From: Rostratula benghalensis
Taxonomy: Eukaryota; Chordata; Aves; Charadriiformes; Rostratulidae
NCBI GenBank assembly: GCA_013399305.1
Contig: VXAI01000163.1
Coordinates: 312,922 to 376,921, forward strand
DNA length: 64,000 bases
Direction: 5' to 3'
In this document: piece by piece, positions 1 to 12,108 of the stretch
Position numbering within the stretch: the stretch's first letter is position 1
Layout: each line of letters starts with the position of its first letter
Position numbers and translations under genes: made by a program
The notes under the pieces: generated by a model
The model's input: only the letters and a program-made list of their open reading frames with translations
Database searches by the model: none
What the model was told of the DNA's origin: nothing

Positions 1-1295
1 TCTGTGCAGGTGTAGTCACTATTATACACATGAATTTGCTGTTCTTATACACTATGTTGATGTCATCACCATTGCCTATTAAAATAAAGCCTTATGTGTC
101 TTTTGCTAAAGAATTTGTATTAGTTTGTCCTTAAAAGAAAGAAACACTAGGGAAATATCTGCACTTAATTTTCAATGGTCTTTTATCTAACTGCTGCCTT
201 CATTCTTTTCTGTCACTGTTTGTCTTAATCAGTTTTTTACCTAGTCTGGCACATAAACTTTCTAGTGGTGATAAGAAATCACTGGGACTGCATTAGCTGT
301 TTCACAGTCAGGTGATTATTTCTCACCATAAAGATGTCTGGGAGAAACAGCACCTTGTATTGAAAGGAGTATCTAGTGTAAATTACTGTATGGAGCTATT
401 ACAGCACAGGAATATGTCCTTCAGAAATTCTTACCTTTCTCAGTAATATGGGATGATCTTTAAGAATCATGGGCTTGTGCCTTGAATATACCTGTTTCCA
501 TTTGTAAAGTTGTCAGTAGTTGCTCTGCTGACACCCCTGTCAGGGCGTGAAGCTATCTTCTCTTGTATCTTCTTTTCCCGGAGTCCTATATAGGTCCTGT
601 AAACGGAGGCTGCCCAACCCCAAGCATCTTCCTGACCTTCCCGTCTCAGAGCAGGGGTCACTTGTTTTCCCCAGCACCGCCATCCGTTGGTCATTCTCCA
701 AGCATCCCCCTTTATAAGCCAGTTTTCCCACCTTTCTTCTCTGATCTTTCTAACCACAAAGCAAAACACCCAGTAAGCTTTCACAAGCACTTTGTTATGT
801 CTGATTTGAAGTTTGGTCTCATTTAATGAGTAATCTCAGTCATCTTACTACCCTTAACACATCATGTATGCCTATATTGTGGCAGAAACAGGCTCCTTCA
901 GTGACTTCCAGTTATGAGATGCCACGTATGAACCTGCTCAGCGCTCAGTACCTAAGTATGTATCTTGTGTGTTAAAAGATTTAATGGACAGTTATCAGCA
1001 GCAGTTATAACTGTCAGTTATAATGTATAACAACAAAAAGCTTGTTATGGTGACAACATTCTCCAGGAATTTGTGTATATCTGGTGACTGGTATGGAGCC
1101 AAAACCAGTCACATCTGTTATTGTTCACTGGGATGCTAGGTGTCTCCCTAACGAAACATAACTTAAGATAACCTAATGAAACTCCAGCAGTGTTTGTTTT
1201 TCAACAAATTCTTGCCCATTAGGATTAGAAACAACATGTTTCAAGTCCTGAAAGCACGTTGCTAATTTGCTGATAAAGCCATGGTTCAAATGTTT
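1..1295. other. Unique noncoding DNA, no gene seen
   Basis: AT-rich sequence with no recognisable coding similarity. Short open frames around 467-826 exist on both strands over a locally C-rich stretch (about 590-730) but show no known domain. Nothing else is recognised. Confidence 0.5.
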
Positions 1296-1480
1296 GGTGT
1301 CATCAGCAAACCTGCTGAGGGTAAACTCTGCCCCATCATCCAGGTTATTAATGAAGGTGTTAATCAGGACTTGACCCTGTGTGACCTCTAGGGAACAACA
1401 CTAATTACTGGCCTACAAGTGGATTTTGTGCCACTGATCAGCAACCTCCGGTATCAGCATCTATCATTGCTGTATAGGTG
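1296..1480 (-). mobile_element. CR1 LINE fragment, reverse transcriptase palm region
   Basis: Read on the minus strand, this codes for part of the CR1 ORF2 reverse transcriptase. Residues NNLDDGAEFTLSRFADDT are legible. FADD at 1299-1310 is the family's version of the catalytic YxDD box, and the preceding I-N-N-L-D-D matches the usual INDLDD motif. Further 5' in the element, ISGTKSTCRPVIS matches the stretch that normally precedes the conserved GVPQGS turn, but it is in another frame and GVPQGS itself is degraded. It is an old, truncated, non-functional copy: both the 3' UTR and the rest of ORF2 are missing. Family assignment is from recognised motifs; the subfamily is not determined. Confidence 0.8.
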
Positions 1481-4370
1481 TCCCAGAAAGGGCAGGGATA
1501 TGGTGGAACAGAAGACTTGAGCAACAGCATTGTTTCATAATATGCACTTCAAACCAAACAAACTGATTTGTGAATTAATATATTTTTTTTAAATGAGGTA
1601 CTCCCTATTTTTAGATGCAGGTAGGCCAACCACCTTCTACATGATTCCTCACAGAACTTGAAACCTACCTGGGGCTCCAGATGGGCTGGAGAGCCTTGTA
1701 TACTGATGCAGGTCACCAGTATTGCCAGTTTCTAACACATGGTGGAGGCTTGTCACAACACTGGGTAGCCTATAGCAAAACCCCCCATTTAAATACTTAC
1801 CAAAAAAAACCCCCACCTCTGTGGAGACAGTTCCAAGTGCTTTCTTGAAACACAGGAGAAGATTTCCCTTTTTAAAGTAAATATTTTTGTAGCTTTGACT
1901 TCTAACTATTGGCACCCAATTAAACCTCTGTCCTACCAGATGGGCCATATTACCTCAAAAACTCTGCTTGCCACTGATAGGCAAGTATAGCCTTTGTATT
2001 CTAGCAGCAATGTGTTTCCAATTTTTCCCCATGTACAAAAGCCCTGTGAGCTCTTTGAAGGTTTTTCTATAGCCTCCCAAGCAATAATATCCTTTGGGCA
2101 CACCTGTTAAATTCCACAACAGTTACCTTGTAGTAACAGAAATAGAAAAAAATGCAACAATAGCATTAAGAGGAAAATAACTGTATAATGTAGAAAAAAA
2201 AAAAAAATGGGTGGGGTGTTCCCTATACAATATGAATCTTTATTGAGTAAATCAATCCATAATATCTGTGGTTCTACCTCATTCATCAAAGCCTCTCTTT
2301 CTTTCCCCTTCCTGGGTAATTGTGGGAAAAAAAGCCACCTCTGTGAAACAGGCCAAATGCACATCCTTGTAGTCAAGTAAGACCTATTTCATCCTAATGT
2401 CTTCAGAAAGTGTATATCTGCTGAAGAACTGGATAATATTCTTTCCTCTCAACTGATGTCTGTAATTCTAGCTGCTGTCATCATCAATCCATTTAGAAAA
2501 GGGTTCCTGCATCTGTGAGGGTGGATTAAATTCTTTTGTCTGTGCCATGACTTTGAAGGGGTCTTGTGTTCCCAAATCACCTAAGTGCTGTTACAAATGC
2601 CACACTACTCACACAGCCCCGCTGCAGAGGACCTGTGTTCTCAAACAGCTTTATTTGCCATTCTGGGTTTGTGAGTGAGAAATGCAGTGATTCACGGCAG
2701 CTGCTATAGAGTGAATATGGATTATTGACAGAATCATTACTATATTAGATATTTAAGTCTTTTTTTTTTCCCCCAGAAGATGTAAACAATTTGGGGAATT
2801 ATTGTATTTTATGTATTACAGAGTAAGTTTCAGCACTGGCTCGACAAAGTATATCAGGGAAATTTATATAGGAGGACTTCTGGCACCAGCTTCTGTGTGA
2901 AATAACTCATACCAGCTTACTTTTGTGTCTTGATTTTCTGTTCTTTGTGGATCATTTATAAAATGCTATGGTGTTTGACATGTATAGTAGTTTTCCTTCT
3001 CCTGTTAAATTGAGGTTAACAGTACTACCATTTATACTGTAAATTATAGTCCCTTCTGTAGCATTTCTGTGTATCCAGAACAGATGGGAGCTTGCTTTCA
3101 AAACTCTTACAAATTGTTTGTTTACATTATATTGCTACCACTTTATCTCAGTAATAGTAGTACTTCCAGAATTTCATTTTTGTGCTGCAGACTGTTTCCA
3201 CTCCTCCTCTCTCTGTTTCTGAGAAATTGTCACACTGAGATGGATAGTCTGAAGGTCCATCTGAAAATCTGGGAAAGGGGTGGGATACAGTACCATTCGG
3301 AAGCAGTATTCCAGAATATCCACATTTTTTTTTCCAGTAACTAGGAACTGGTGATTGTATAACATGTATAAATACGTGCACTTGGTATGACCCACTACTA
3401 CAGGACTAGGATCATGTTATTCTTATTTCTCCTTTACTGTTGTTTCATTGCTTTCTTCCCCTGTTCTCTTAGGAGTGCAGCTTAATGCATTCATCTCGGG
3501 GACAGGAGAATTCTCTGCCTTCTCTGCATTCACTCCTTTATTCACTCTTTATTCCCATGACCCAAGTATGAATGTCTAGAAATGGCGAAGCAGAAAATTC
3601 ACAGCCAATAAAAAATCTGAGGAAGTGCAATGACACTTCAAAAGTACCTTCTGGTCTAAAGATAACAAAGTTGTTTGCATTCCCTGTTTTTGACTTTCCC
3701 CTTGTGTCAATTAGTGGTTATTTGGAGGACCATAGGATGATGTCCTCCAATATCAGTGTTGTTTTCCTGTGTGGAAATCTGTACGAACTTTGACTATATG
3801 CCTACTTTCCTATTCTTACACTCTATTCTAGTCCCTCACTTGCCATTCACAACACGGATATCAGAAAGAAGGTCATTAGACAAGATGTAGAGAGTGCTTG
3901 CAAAAAGTAGTCCATGACCAACAACTTCCCCTATCTGAAATATATTTGGAACCATTCTGAAGAGTGAAGAGAAAAGTGAAAGAAAAGTGTCTCATAATTT
4001 TCCAGCCTCTCTAGCCATTGGATTTTTATAGGTCCCAAAAGCCAGAAAAGTCAACAACATATAACTGGTTGCCCACAGAAAATTCATCAATCACTTAATT
4101 GTTTTGCGTTCTGGACACAGAACCATGAAAAACATGTTCCTTCCTCTCTTTTCATAATATAAACTTCCATGCTCTCTTCATAAACATGTACTTCGTCCAA
4201 ATAAACCAAACTACCCTGAAACACCTACTGGCACCTGATATATTGTTTTATAACATGATAAAATTGCAAGCAGAGGGAAAAACACGTGATGGTGAGAATG
4301 ATAAAAATTGACCCTGCTGGGTCTCCAGTAGAGGTGATCCTGCATAGCCATATGTCTGCCTCTCTGTTGA
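1481..4370. other. Unique noncoding DNA
   Basis: No gene or repeat family recognised. Small homopolymers occur (A13 near 2194-2206, T9 near 2760). The segment at 1630-1950 has an antisense frame of 99 codons with no recognisable domain. It lies beside the CR1 scrap but could not be matched to CR1. Confidence 0.45.
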
Positions 4371-4490
4371 GCTCTTCCAGCCGCCGAAGAGTCCATGTTT
4401 GTCAGCGTCCATAATGTCATGTTGAGAGATACTGTCTCGTGAGCCGCACCTCTCCCGTCAGGGATGCCAAATCACGCTTCTCTGAGGGGT
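4370..4490. other. Local CpG-rich patch in AT-rich DNA
   Basis: About eight CpG dinucleotides lie within roughly 110 bp (for example in ccgccgaag, cagcgtcc, ctcgtgagccgcac, cccgtc and cacgc), while the surrounding kilobases have almost none. An antisense open frame (4211-4420) overlaps but shows no known domain. It could be a relic of an inserted element or a small regulatory element; neither is demonstrated. Confidence 0.35.
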
Positions 4491-7400
4491 AAAGCTGGGC
4501 AGATGAGGGCACAGAACTGAAATGACAATAAAAAATAATAATTTTGATCACATGAATGAAAAATTATGTCACTGGAAATTGTAATCAATGCCATTGAATT
4601 AAGACAGCTTTAAAATAAAACCAAGCATAAGCACTAGAAACACGGTGTGAGCATTTTACAAGTGCTAATATAGAGTCCTCATCTGGAAGACTTGTTCAGA
4701 ACCTAATTATTTATGCAAACATGCACAGATCTTTGTTAAATTGTGATAATTCTAATGGCCCTTATCAGTGTCGTAGTCATTTTTCCATAAAAGAAAATAT
4801 TTCAGGGTAAAGACACTCCAAGAAAATACACATAATTGCTATAAAAATTAAAAATGAAAGTGAAATCATAGGATTTTTGTTCTAAGTACGCTTCTGATAT
4901 GGACTTTGTGGCAAAGCTGCATAATTTTGCTTCAGAGTTTCTGTGAAAGCTCAGGAAACCTTGATCTAGAAATGTGAATTCTCTTTGCTGTTTTGAATCC
5001 ATATTAAATTACAAGCTCCATTTTGCATTGTGAGCATTTACTGAGTACATTACAGCTTCACCTTTACAGAAGTAGGCTGGGAATGCCAGAAAAAAATTTT
5101 TGTGCCTTGCAGAAAGCCAGCAGTGAAAGTTTGTTAGGCCTTGAAGATTAATTATTCAAATAAGAGCAGATTAAATATGGACTGTTGCTACAGGCAAATC
5201 AGTCTTTTGAAGTCTGTATTTTAGGTAGGTTGATGGCCAAGTCTGTGCCACAGAATCTGTGAGGAGGGGTCAGGAAGGCTACCTGATATAAGGACAGGAA
5301 ATTTATAAATTAAAGGCCTTTTAGAGATGGGATTGGATCCTGAGGAACGATTGCTCAGGAAGACAGTGGAGACACAGAGAGTTTCACTTTTTGCAGAACA
5401 GTTTCCTGCTTCTATTTATTGATTTACTACTTCTCAGTCATTCGTGCCCATACACATATTATCCTTTTTTTAATGACCAAAGCAGTCTTTAAAAACTAAC
5501 GTGTGCTCAATTTAGTGAGAAGGACAGGGCTGGGGTTCCTAACTCAACAAGACAGTTGACTTGCAAGGCACTGGCTGGAACTGCTCCTCTTCTTTGGGAG
5601 CCAGCAAACTTGCCTTGCCCTCCTTCAGTGAGCTTGTGAAGGCAGGGAGCTGCCTTCTCCTGCGGTGAGAGCCTGACTCCTCTCCCTCTTTCCCTGAGGC
5701 TTGTTTGCTCGAAGACTGTAGAAAGGCAATTCTTCTGTGTTTCTGTGACAATAAACATTGTCTTTAAAATAAAATGAGCAAAACAAGTTAAGACAAGCTT
5801 CTCTCGTTGCCAAATAGGTTTTTCTCAGTCATTGTCATGCTTTGTCAGCCTACAGCTACAAGTGTTTTTGCTGTTATCAGCCCTGTGTTTGCTTTGAGTT
5901 AGTTAGTACAAAACACTGCTAAATGCTTAGATTAGATATTTTCTACCTTAAAACAACATATAACAGAATTTTTATGCTAGTGATGTGTAATGTATATTTG
6001 ATAGAAACTCAAACAATGTATGTTTCTTTGTTATCTAGGAACATTTTGAATGAGAGTTTGATGTATAGTTATTTCTTTAGATTGATGGTTTTATTTTCCT
6101 GACAGCCCTGAAGGAAACCCTTGCCCTTGGCTCAGGAGTCTGTCTTCAGCCCAGCCTCATCAGTCCCTGCCCCAGAGACACAGTGAGTGCAAGTATATTA
6201 ATAAATTGCTCAGGCTGTAAAAACACTGGTCTAGAGAATTTCTCTCTGCATCTGTTTCAGTTCTTGTTGGTATGTTTACAGAGCCCTGCAGAACTGGCTT
6301 TGTCCTTTTCACTGGTAACATCTATTCCCCTGAATGGCAGGGCATGCCATTCCCGTGGTGGTGTTAAACTGCTTTAGCATTAACAGTGCAGCAAGTCAGG
6401 GACCAGACCACTCTTCTACTACTTTTAAAACCTTTGCGTTATAAGGGAGTCATCATTGTCTTCCGAAAGAGAGAAATGGGCTGCCTAGCAATTCATAAAG
6501 GTTTTCAGGGTGTCAAACATGTTAATAGAGAGGATGTTTCCCCTCACAGACCCATGTCACCCATGTGTCAAGCGCAGCAATGAGTGATATGGTAAGAGAA
6601 ATGAACACATTTATCTGTTTTATCTGAAGCACTTAAAAAAACTCCACCTATCTAAAATCATTATTTAAAGCATATTTACCTCATTTATCTGAAGAAAGAT
6701 GAGTAGGGACTTATTTTTTCTTATTTGAGAAACATTAACAGCAGTCTTCAGGATCTGATTAGGTTTTCTTCTCCTCCATATCCTTTGTCCACACCAAACC
6801 TACATTAATGTCTAATTCTTCTTTCCCTTGCATTTTTTTGTCCAGCCATCTGACCTTCTTGCCTCTGATAAGCATGCTGTGGCCTGGTTTCTTTTTCTCC
6901 TGAGCTGGTTTCCTTATCTTCTGTGTCCTGCTTCCCTCCCTGAGAATGTATTCTTGAAAGATTATTGCCAGGGAGTATGACCTAGAATAGTACTTCGTTT
7001 ATCAGTTACTACACTGCAGGCCTAATTAAATCCAGTAAAATATAAATGCAGTTGTTCAATTTTTTTTTTTTAATTCTTGAGCTTTCTGTGAAAAAAAAAA
7101 AAAATTGGATTCATTAATGCAGAAACTAGCGAGTAAAATTCTATCCCCATGTCAATTTGAGTGTGGGTAAGTGCAGTGTGAACATCTCTGTGTCCCATCT
7201 GTGCACAATACTTTTTCTGAGATGATATTTTTGCCTGTGCAACTTACTGATATTGACCATGAAACTGTCAGTGTGCAGCAAGGACCAGCAGCTCTCTAAG
7301 GGACAGGGTCCAATACATCTGATGTCTTTCATCTTCAGCTTTGGATTGTCATTTGCTTTTCACCTTTTGATTGTCTCTGCAGAGAGACCACTTGTGAGGT

Positions 7401-9076
7401 TGTCAGTTGTCCGGTAGGAGTTGGAGTTGGACCTACAATAAATTTAAATGCTGGGGCAGGTGCATACCAACAGTTCATAAAAGTAAGCAGAGTGCCTTGG
7501 TCATAACTTAACCAAGTTTTAGTCATTTAACTTTGTCAACATACCTTGCTTTTACATGAAATGAGTTCTACCCTTCTGACGATCCAAATATTATTTGAAA
7601 ATTTTAAAAGACAAGCTAATTTGATATGCTCTAAAGCAGTTGCTTCATTAATTCTGTTGTATGGATATGATATAGAGTCTTTCTTTTCAGGACATAACTT
7701 TGTTAAATGTAAGACTGATTTGTTGGAAAACCGCAGGAATACAATTGTACTCTATTTTACAGAAAATATCATAAATAATATACTCTGAAATTCCCCTCAC
7801 AGATACAGCAGACTATAAATTACAGAAAGTCATTTTGTAAAGACATTCTACAGTGAGTTAATTAAGGCATTCAGGCATAAAGTCGATAACACAAAGAAAA
7901 AAATTAAAAGATATGGGGCAGGGAGAAAATCTATGCTTTTGATTGAGATTTGAAAAGGGAATGAATTGATGAGGTAAAGGGAAGGAGGCAATCTGTTTCA
8001 GATGGCAGATTACAGATGAGAAGGTGTTTACAGCAGGAGTAGTAAGTGTGAAAGAACAGAAAGGAGCCTGGCTCTATACTGGAAAAGAAGAAACAGAAGA
8101 GGGAAGAGAAATGTGTTGAGCCAGAGAAAATCCACGGATTTGGAAAGCAAAAACAAGAGAAAGCTTCCAGCTGGATCATGAACTGTGAGGAAACCTGAGC
8201 TGAGCAAGACTTTAAGACTCAAAGTACTTTTGAAGAAAAAAATAGAAGATGGGGATAAGACTGTAAAGGGGGTATTGCAAAAGAGATAGCAGTCAAAGGT
8301 GTACTCGTGGGCTAATGATACACGGATTTGTGCACTGCAGATTGAATCCCGTTTCATACATAAGCAAAAGACTGCACAGTCTATCCTCTCAAATATATTT
8401 TCAGCTATGTAGGAAGCAGAATAGGGTATTTTCTTATTGCACAGAAAACATCCTGGGCTGACAAGACTGACCAGCACAGAACTTATTCATTGCAAATCTA
8501 AGGCAAAATTGTCTCAGTGATAACCAGAGTGTAGCTGTCTTATAGTCGTGCTGTGGGCAGAGTCCTGCTCTCCTGTCATGCTGTTCCCTCCTCATGTGTC
8601 ATGTTGGTCCTGTAGTGTGCAGTGGAACACTCCTCCTCCACTGGTGCAGCAAAGTGACTGAATTGAACATCTGGATGATGTCTTTTTTATTTCTTAAAAT
8701 GTCACCCAGGAAAGGACTAGAGCTAAAAGATGGGATACCTGGAAGACGAAGGTGATAGATTGCAAGATATTTGCAGAGTTTGATTCCTGAAGGGCAGTAG
8801 AGGAGTTAATATTGTCTGAAAATGTTCAGTTTTTACCAAGCTTTGTATTTATGAAACTTTAGCACAGAAGGCTATGATTCCTTTTAAGAAGAATGACTTG
8901 ATCTGTGTTAAAAAAAAATGCAAGTAGAAAACTCCTGCTAGCATAGCCACATGGAGTGGAACAGATTTCCATAGAAGTGCGTTATTTGTGGATGACAGTA
9001 CTGTGTCTTTGAATAAGATGCTGAAATGCAGTGTGGGTATACTACCTATGAACATTTCCAGAAAGGTACAGCTGCT
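4491..9076. other. Unique noncoding DNA
   Basis: AT-rich sequence with T and A tracts at 7061-7071 and 7091-7104. The antisense 149-codon open frame at 8028-8477 is the longest frame in this part. Its product is rich in Ser, Leu, Phe and Cys with no domain; it reads as the complement of a purine-rich stretch rather than a gene. Confidence 0.45.
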
Positions 9077-9102
9077 AAAAAAAAAAAAAAAAAAAAAAAA
9101 AA
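9077..9102 (+). repeat. Poly(A) tract, 26 bp
   Basis: Uninterrupted run of 26 A. No LINE, SINE or processed-gene sequence and no AATAAA signal is recognised just upstream, so it is not clearly the tail of a retrocopy. A simple homopolymer expansion is equally likely. Confidence 0.9.
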
Positions 9103-11727
9103 GCTGAAATAACAAGTAGTTAAAATTTTAATGGAATTAAGGATGTCAAGCAGAACCAGTCAGTCAGTCACCAATAAACAAAGTAGGCATATAAGCAAAT
9201 GTCATTTATGCCACGTTCTCTCTGGAAGTCAAGCCCTCCTAATTCATTATTGAATGAGACTCTATATAAGCACACCTCCAAGTCTGATTGCAGTTTGGCT
9301 TTTTTCCTAAAGATCTCATTTGTGGCATTTTCGTCAACATTTTTTTTCATCAATTATTTAAATTTTAAATTCACAAAATGTTTAGTATCGAATTTCCGAG
9401 TATTTTTTGCTAAACTGCAGTGAACACATAGAAATAAGAAGGGTCATTGTAACACAGATCAATTAGAATTTTTTTCACTCAGTGGTGGTCTTGATGATTC
9501 TGATAAAAGAAGATTCACCTGTAACAGAAGAATCAAATTGTATAATTTGCACCTGTTGTTTCTGGGAACTATTCCTGCATTAGGTACTCGTGGCTACAAA
9601 AGAGCTAGAAAAACAACTTCTTTTTGCTTGTGAACTTCTTTTCACAACTCCTAGAAGCAAAAAAACCTGCAAATCAGATCTGTTTGATAGTTCCTGTTAC
9701 AGCCAGCAGTCTCTGTCTGCCTATAAACTAATAAATGGATCAAGAATATTTCTCCAAAGTACTATCACATTACTGAATGGTGAAAGCAATCCATTGTTCA
9801 AGTTCCCATAGTAAACTTTCATGCTTTTATGGGTTCCTGTGTCTGCAAGACCTGGTTAGGTATGCAATCAGCCTTTTTCATTTATTTCCTTTTCTTAGGT
9901 GAAATGATTTGTAGATTCGCAGATGAGTAGTTCTGGCCTCTATCAGCCTGACACCTTGTTAAGCTGTGAAGCTATCATCCTGCACGTTATGAGTCTTTCA
10001 GTGGAATTGGCTAGCATGATGGCACACTGATTATCTTATTCATAGGAAGACATTTCAACAATATTAACCATCTTCAAAAAGTTCAATTTATTTTGAAAAT
10101 GGACATTTTCGTAGAAGAAAAAAGTTTCATTTGATACTTCCACTTGGCATTGTTATACTTTAAAGATGTTTTTTGATGTAGGGCACATACTATTAAAAGA
10201 ATGCCTTTAATTTTTTATAAATGTTTTTTAAATGTCTAATGTTCTTTTTGTTGAATTCAGATAATTGCTTTAGGAAAAAATAAATTCACTTAAGTTAAAT
10301 AGAGAGAGGTTTTCTTCAGGTATAGCATTATGAGGCTTTTTTGTTTATCAAAGTTCTGACCCATGAGGTCAGTGGAAGCTTTTGCATTGAAATCATTCAT
10401 GAGTTTTGGCTTAGGCAGTAGTCAATTAGTGTTTATATGTGTAGACCACTGAAAGAGTTATGTGTGATGGAGACCAGAACGTGGATGTGGAAAGCAAAGA
10501 ATATCACAGTTTGGGTACAGGCTAGAAACTGGATGTTACTTAGCAGTGAACATGTGGTGGGATTTCAACACATAAGAGGTCTCTAATAGGCACAAAATTT
10601 ATCAGCTTACTGATTATATATTTGAAACAGCCATTAAAACAAGCATTAGAAAGAGAAAAATCTGCTCTGTAAATGGACAATAGTGACTGTCTCACTGAGG
10701 CTGATTCTGTGTAGCAGAAGAAAAGAAGGGCTAAGCTTGCTTTTTAAGAACTGTTTGAAGATTTGCTTTAAATGGATAAAAGTGCCCAGCTTAGCAGCTC
10801 AGATTCTTGTTCTTTTCATCCTTGTTTGCCTGGCAGATGAATTTGGAGCCAAGCGAAGCCTGAAGGTACAAGAAAGAAACCCAAAGTACTGCAATTCTGG
10901 CTGGCAGGGTCAATTACAAAGTCTTGATTTGAAGAGCTGAGAAACTTCCATGAAAAAAGGATCAAGATCTGAAAAGGTGTACAAGATAAGGAGCCCATCA
11001 TGGCTGTGTACCACAATAGATTGCTTTCCTCCATAGGATTGGGCATGTGAGTCTCTGCAGATCCCCTTCCAGGAAACCTCTCTAACTTGTGCTCTTGGAT
11101 AGAAGTGACACGTATTCAGACAAGGTACTGCATCAGTAGTGCCAGTGGCATCAACTATCCTGAGGGAGATTGAGAGCACTTCAGGAGACAAAAAGGCCTG
11201 AGCCTCCGAAAAAACAGTCCAGTTCAGACTGTGCGTACAGCTTAGCATCATATATGCCTCTGGGATGAGAAAAGACAGAGCCATGGGAGCTGTACTGTCC
11301 TTGGGGACCCTAGGAATTAAGTGTAATCATGAAGAATAATGTAGGAGGCAAAACCTGCTGCAGGAGTTCTTCACCTAACCTTTAAATGAAGTTTACCCTG
11401 TGTACGCACTGTTTTGTGGCATCTCTTTACAGATGCAAGACTGTGTTTGCTGACTACCCTTTACCTTCCTCTCTTGGACAGGCTCAGTGTCAGCCTGGTG
11501 CCACGACCAATGTATCTTCTGCATTCTCTTCTGCAAGGAGGAAAAATTTTGCGTGTGTTTTCCATGTGCATGATTGGATGACTGGCTGCAAAGGAAAAGG
11601 ACACCAAATATTTGTATGCTTAAAAACAATGAACCTTCGCCTCTGTTGTTTTGTCTTCTGTCCCTCTGAGGTGAGTCTTCTTACCTAATTTTGTCATGGC
11701 CTGTGCTGATTGCTGCTGTTCATTCTG
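9103..11727. other. Unique noncoding DNA
   Basis: No recognised gene or repeat. A short (cagt)n-like patch lies near 9158-9170. Frames on both strands between 10680 and 11690 (up to 124 codons) have no recognisable domain or paired splice structure that would support an exon. Confidence 0.4.
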
Positions 11728-12108
11728 GATGTCATCTCTAAGCGTGTGGAGGAAAAGAGTTATAGGGAGTGGTCACCATGAACTGACCAAGGGGAAATCA
11801 TGGTTGACCAACCTGATAGCCTTCTATGATAGCATGACTGGCTGGGTAGATGAGGGGAGAGCAGTGGAGATCTCAACATGAGGAAAAGCTTCTTTACTCT
11901 GAGGGTGACAGAGCACTGGAACAGGCTTCCCAGAGAGGCTGTTGGGGTCTCCTTCTTTGGTGATATTCAAAAAGCACCTGGATGTGTTCCTGTCCAACCT
12001 GCTTTAGCTGAACCTGCTTTGGCAGGGGGTTGGACTAGATGATCTCCAGAGATCCCTTCCAATCCCTACCATTCCATGGTTTTGTGGTTCTGTGATACTG
12101 TGATTCAG
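11728..12108 (+). mobile_element. CR1 LINE, 3' part with internal deletion
   Basis: The left half (about 11728-11870) encodes the ORF2 reverse transcriptase finger region; AFYDSMTGWVDEGRAV is read directly. In a complete CR1 this is followed by the LDFSKAFD catalytic motif and the rest of ORF2. Here it jumps at about 11870-11877 to the distal part of the element (aacatgaggaaaagcttc, then the ctttactctgagggtgacag block), which runs through the 3' UTR. The 3' end has ttggactagatgatctccag and finishes in degenerate copies of ATTCTGTGA (about 12070-12108). The middle of ORF2, including both catalytic motifs, is therefore absent. Divergence from the familiar avian consensus looks modest, so this is among the younger copies here. 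It cannot code for active RT. Confidence 0.93.

Noticed and set aside
1630..1950. Continuation of the CR1 fragment at 1.3 kb
   Set aside because: Could not be matched to any part of the CR1 layout; the 99-codon antisense frame has no RT or endonuclease motifs.
8028..8477. 149-codon antisense frame, the longest in the window
   Set aside because: The translation is a low-complexity Ser/Leu/Phe/Cys mix from the complement of purine-rich DNA, with no domain, start context or splice support.
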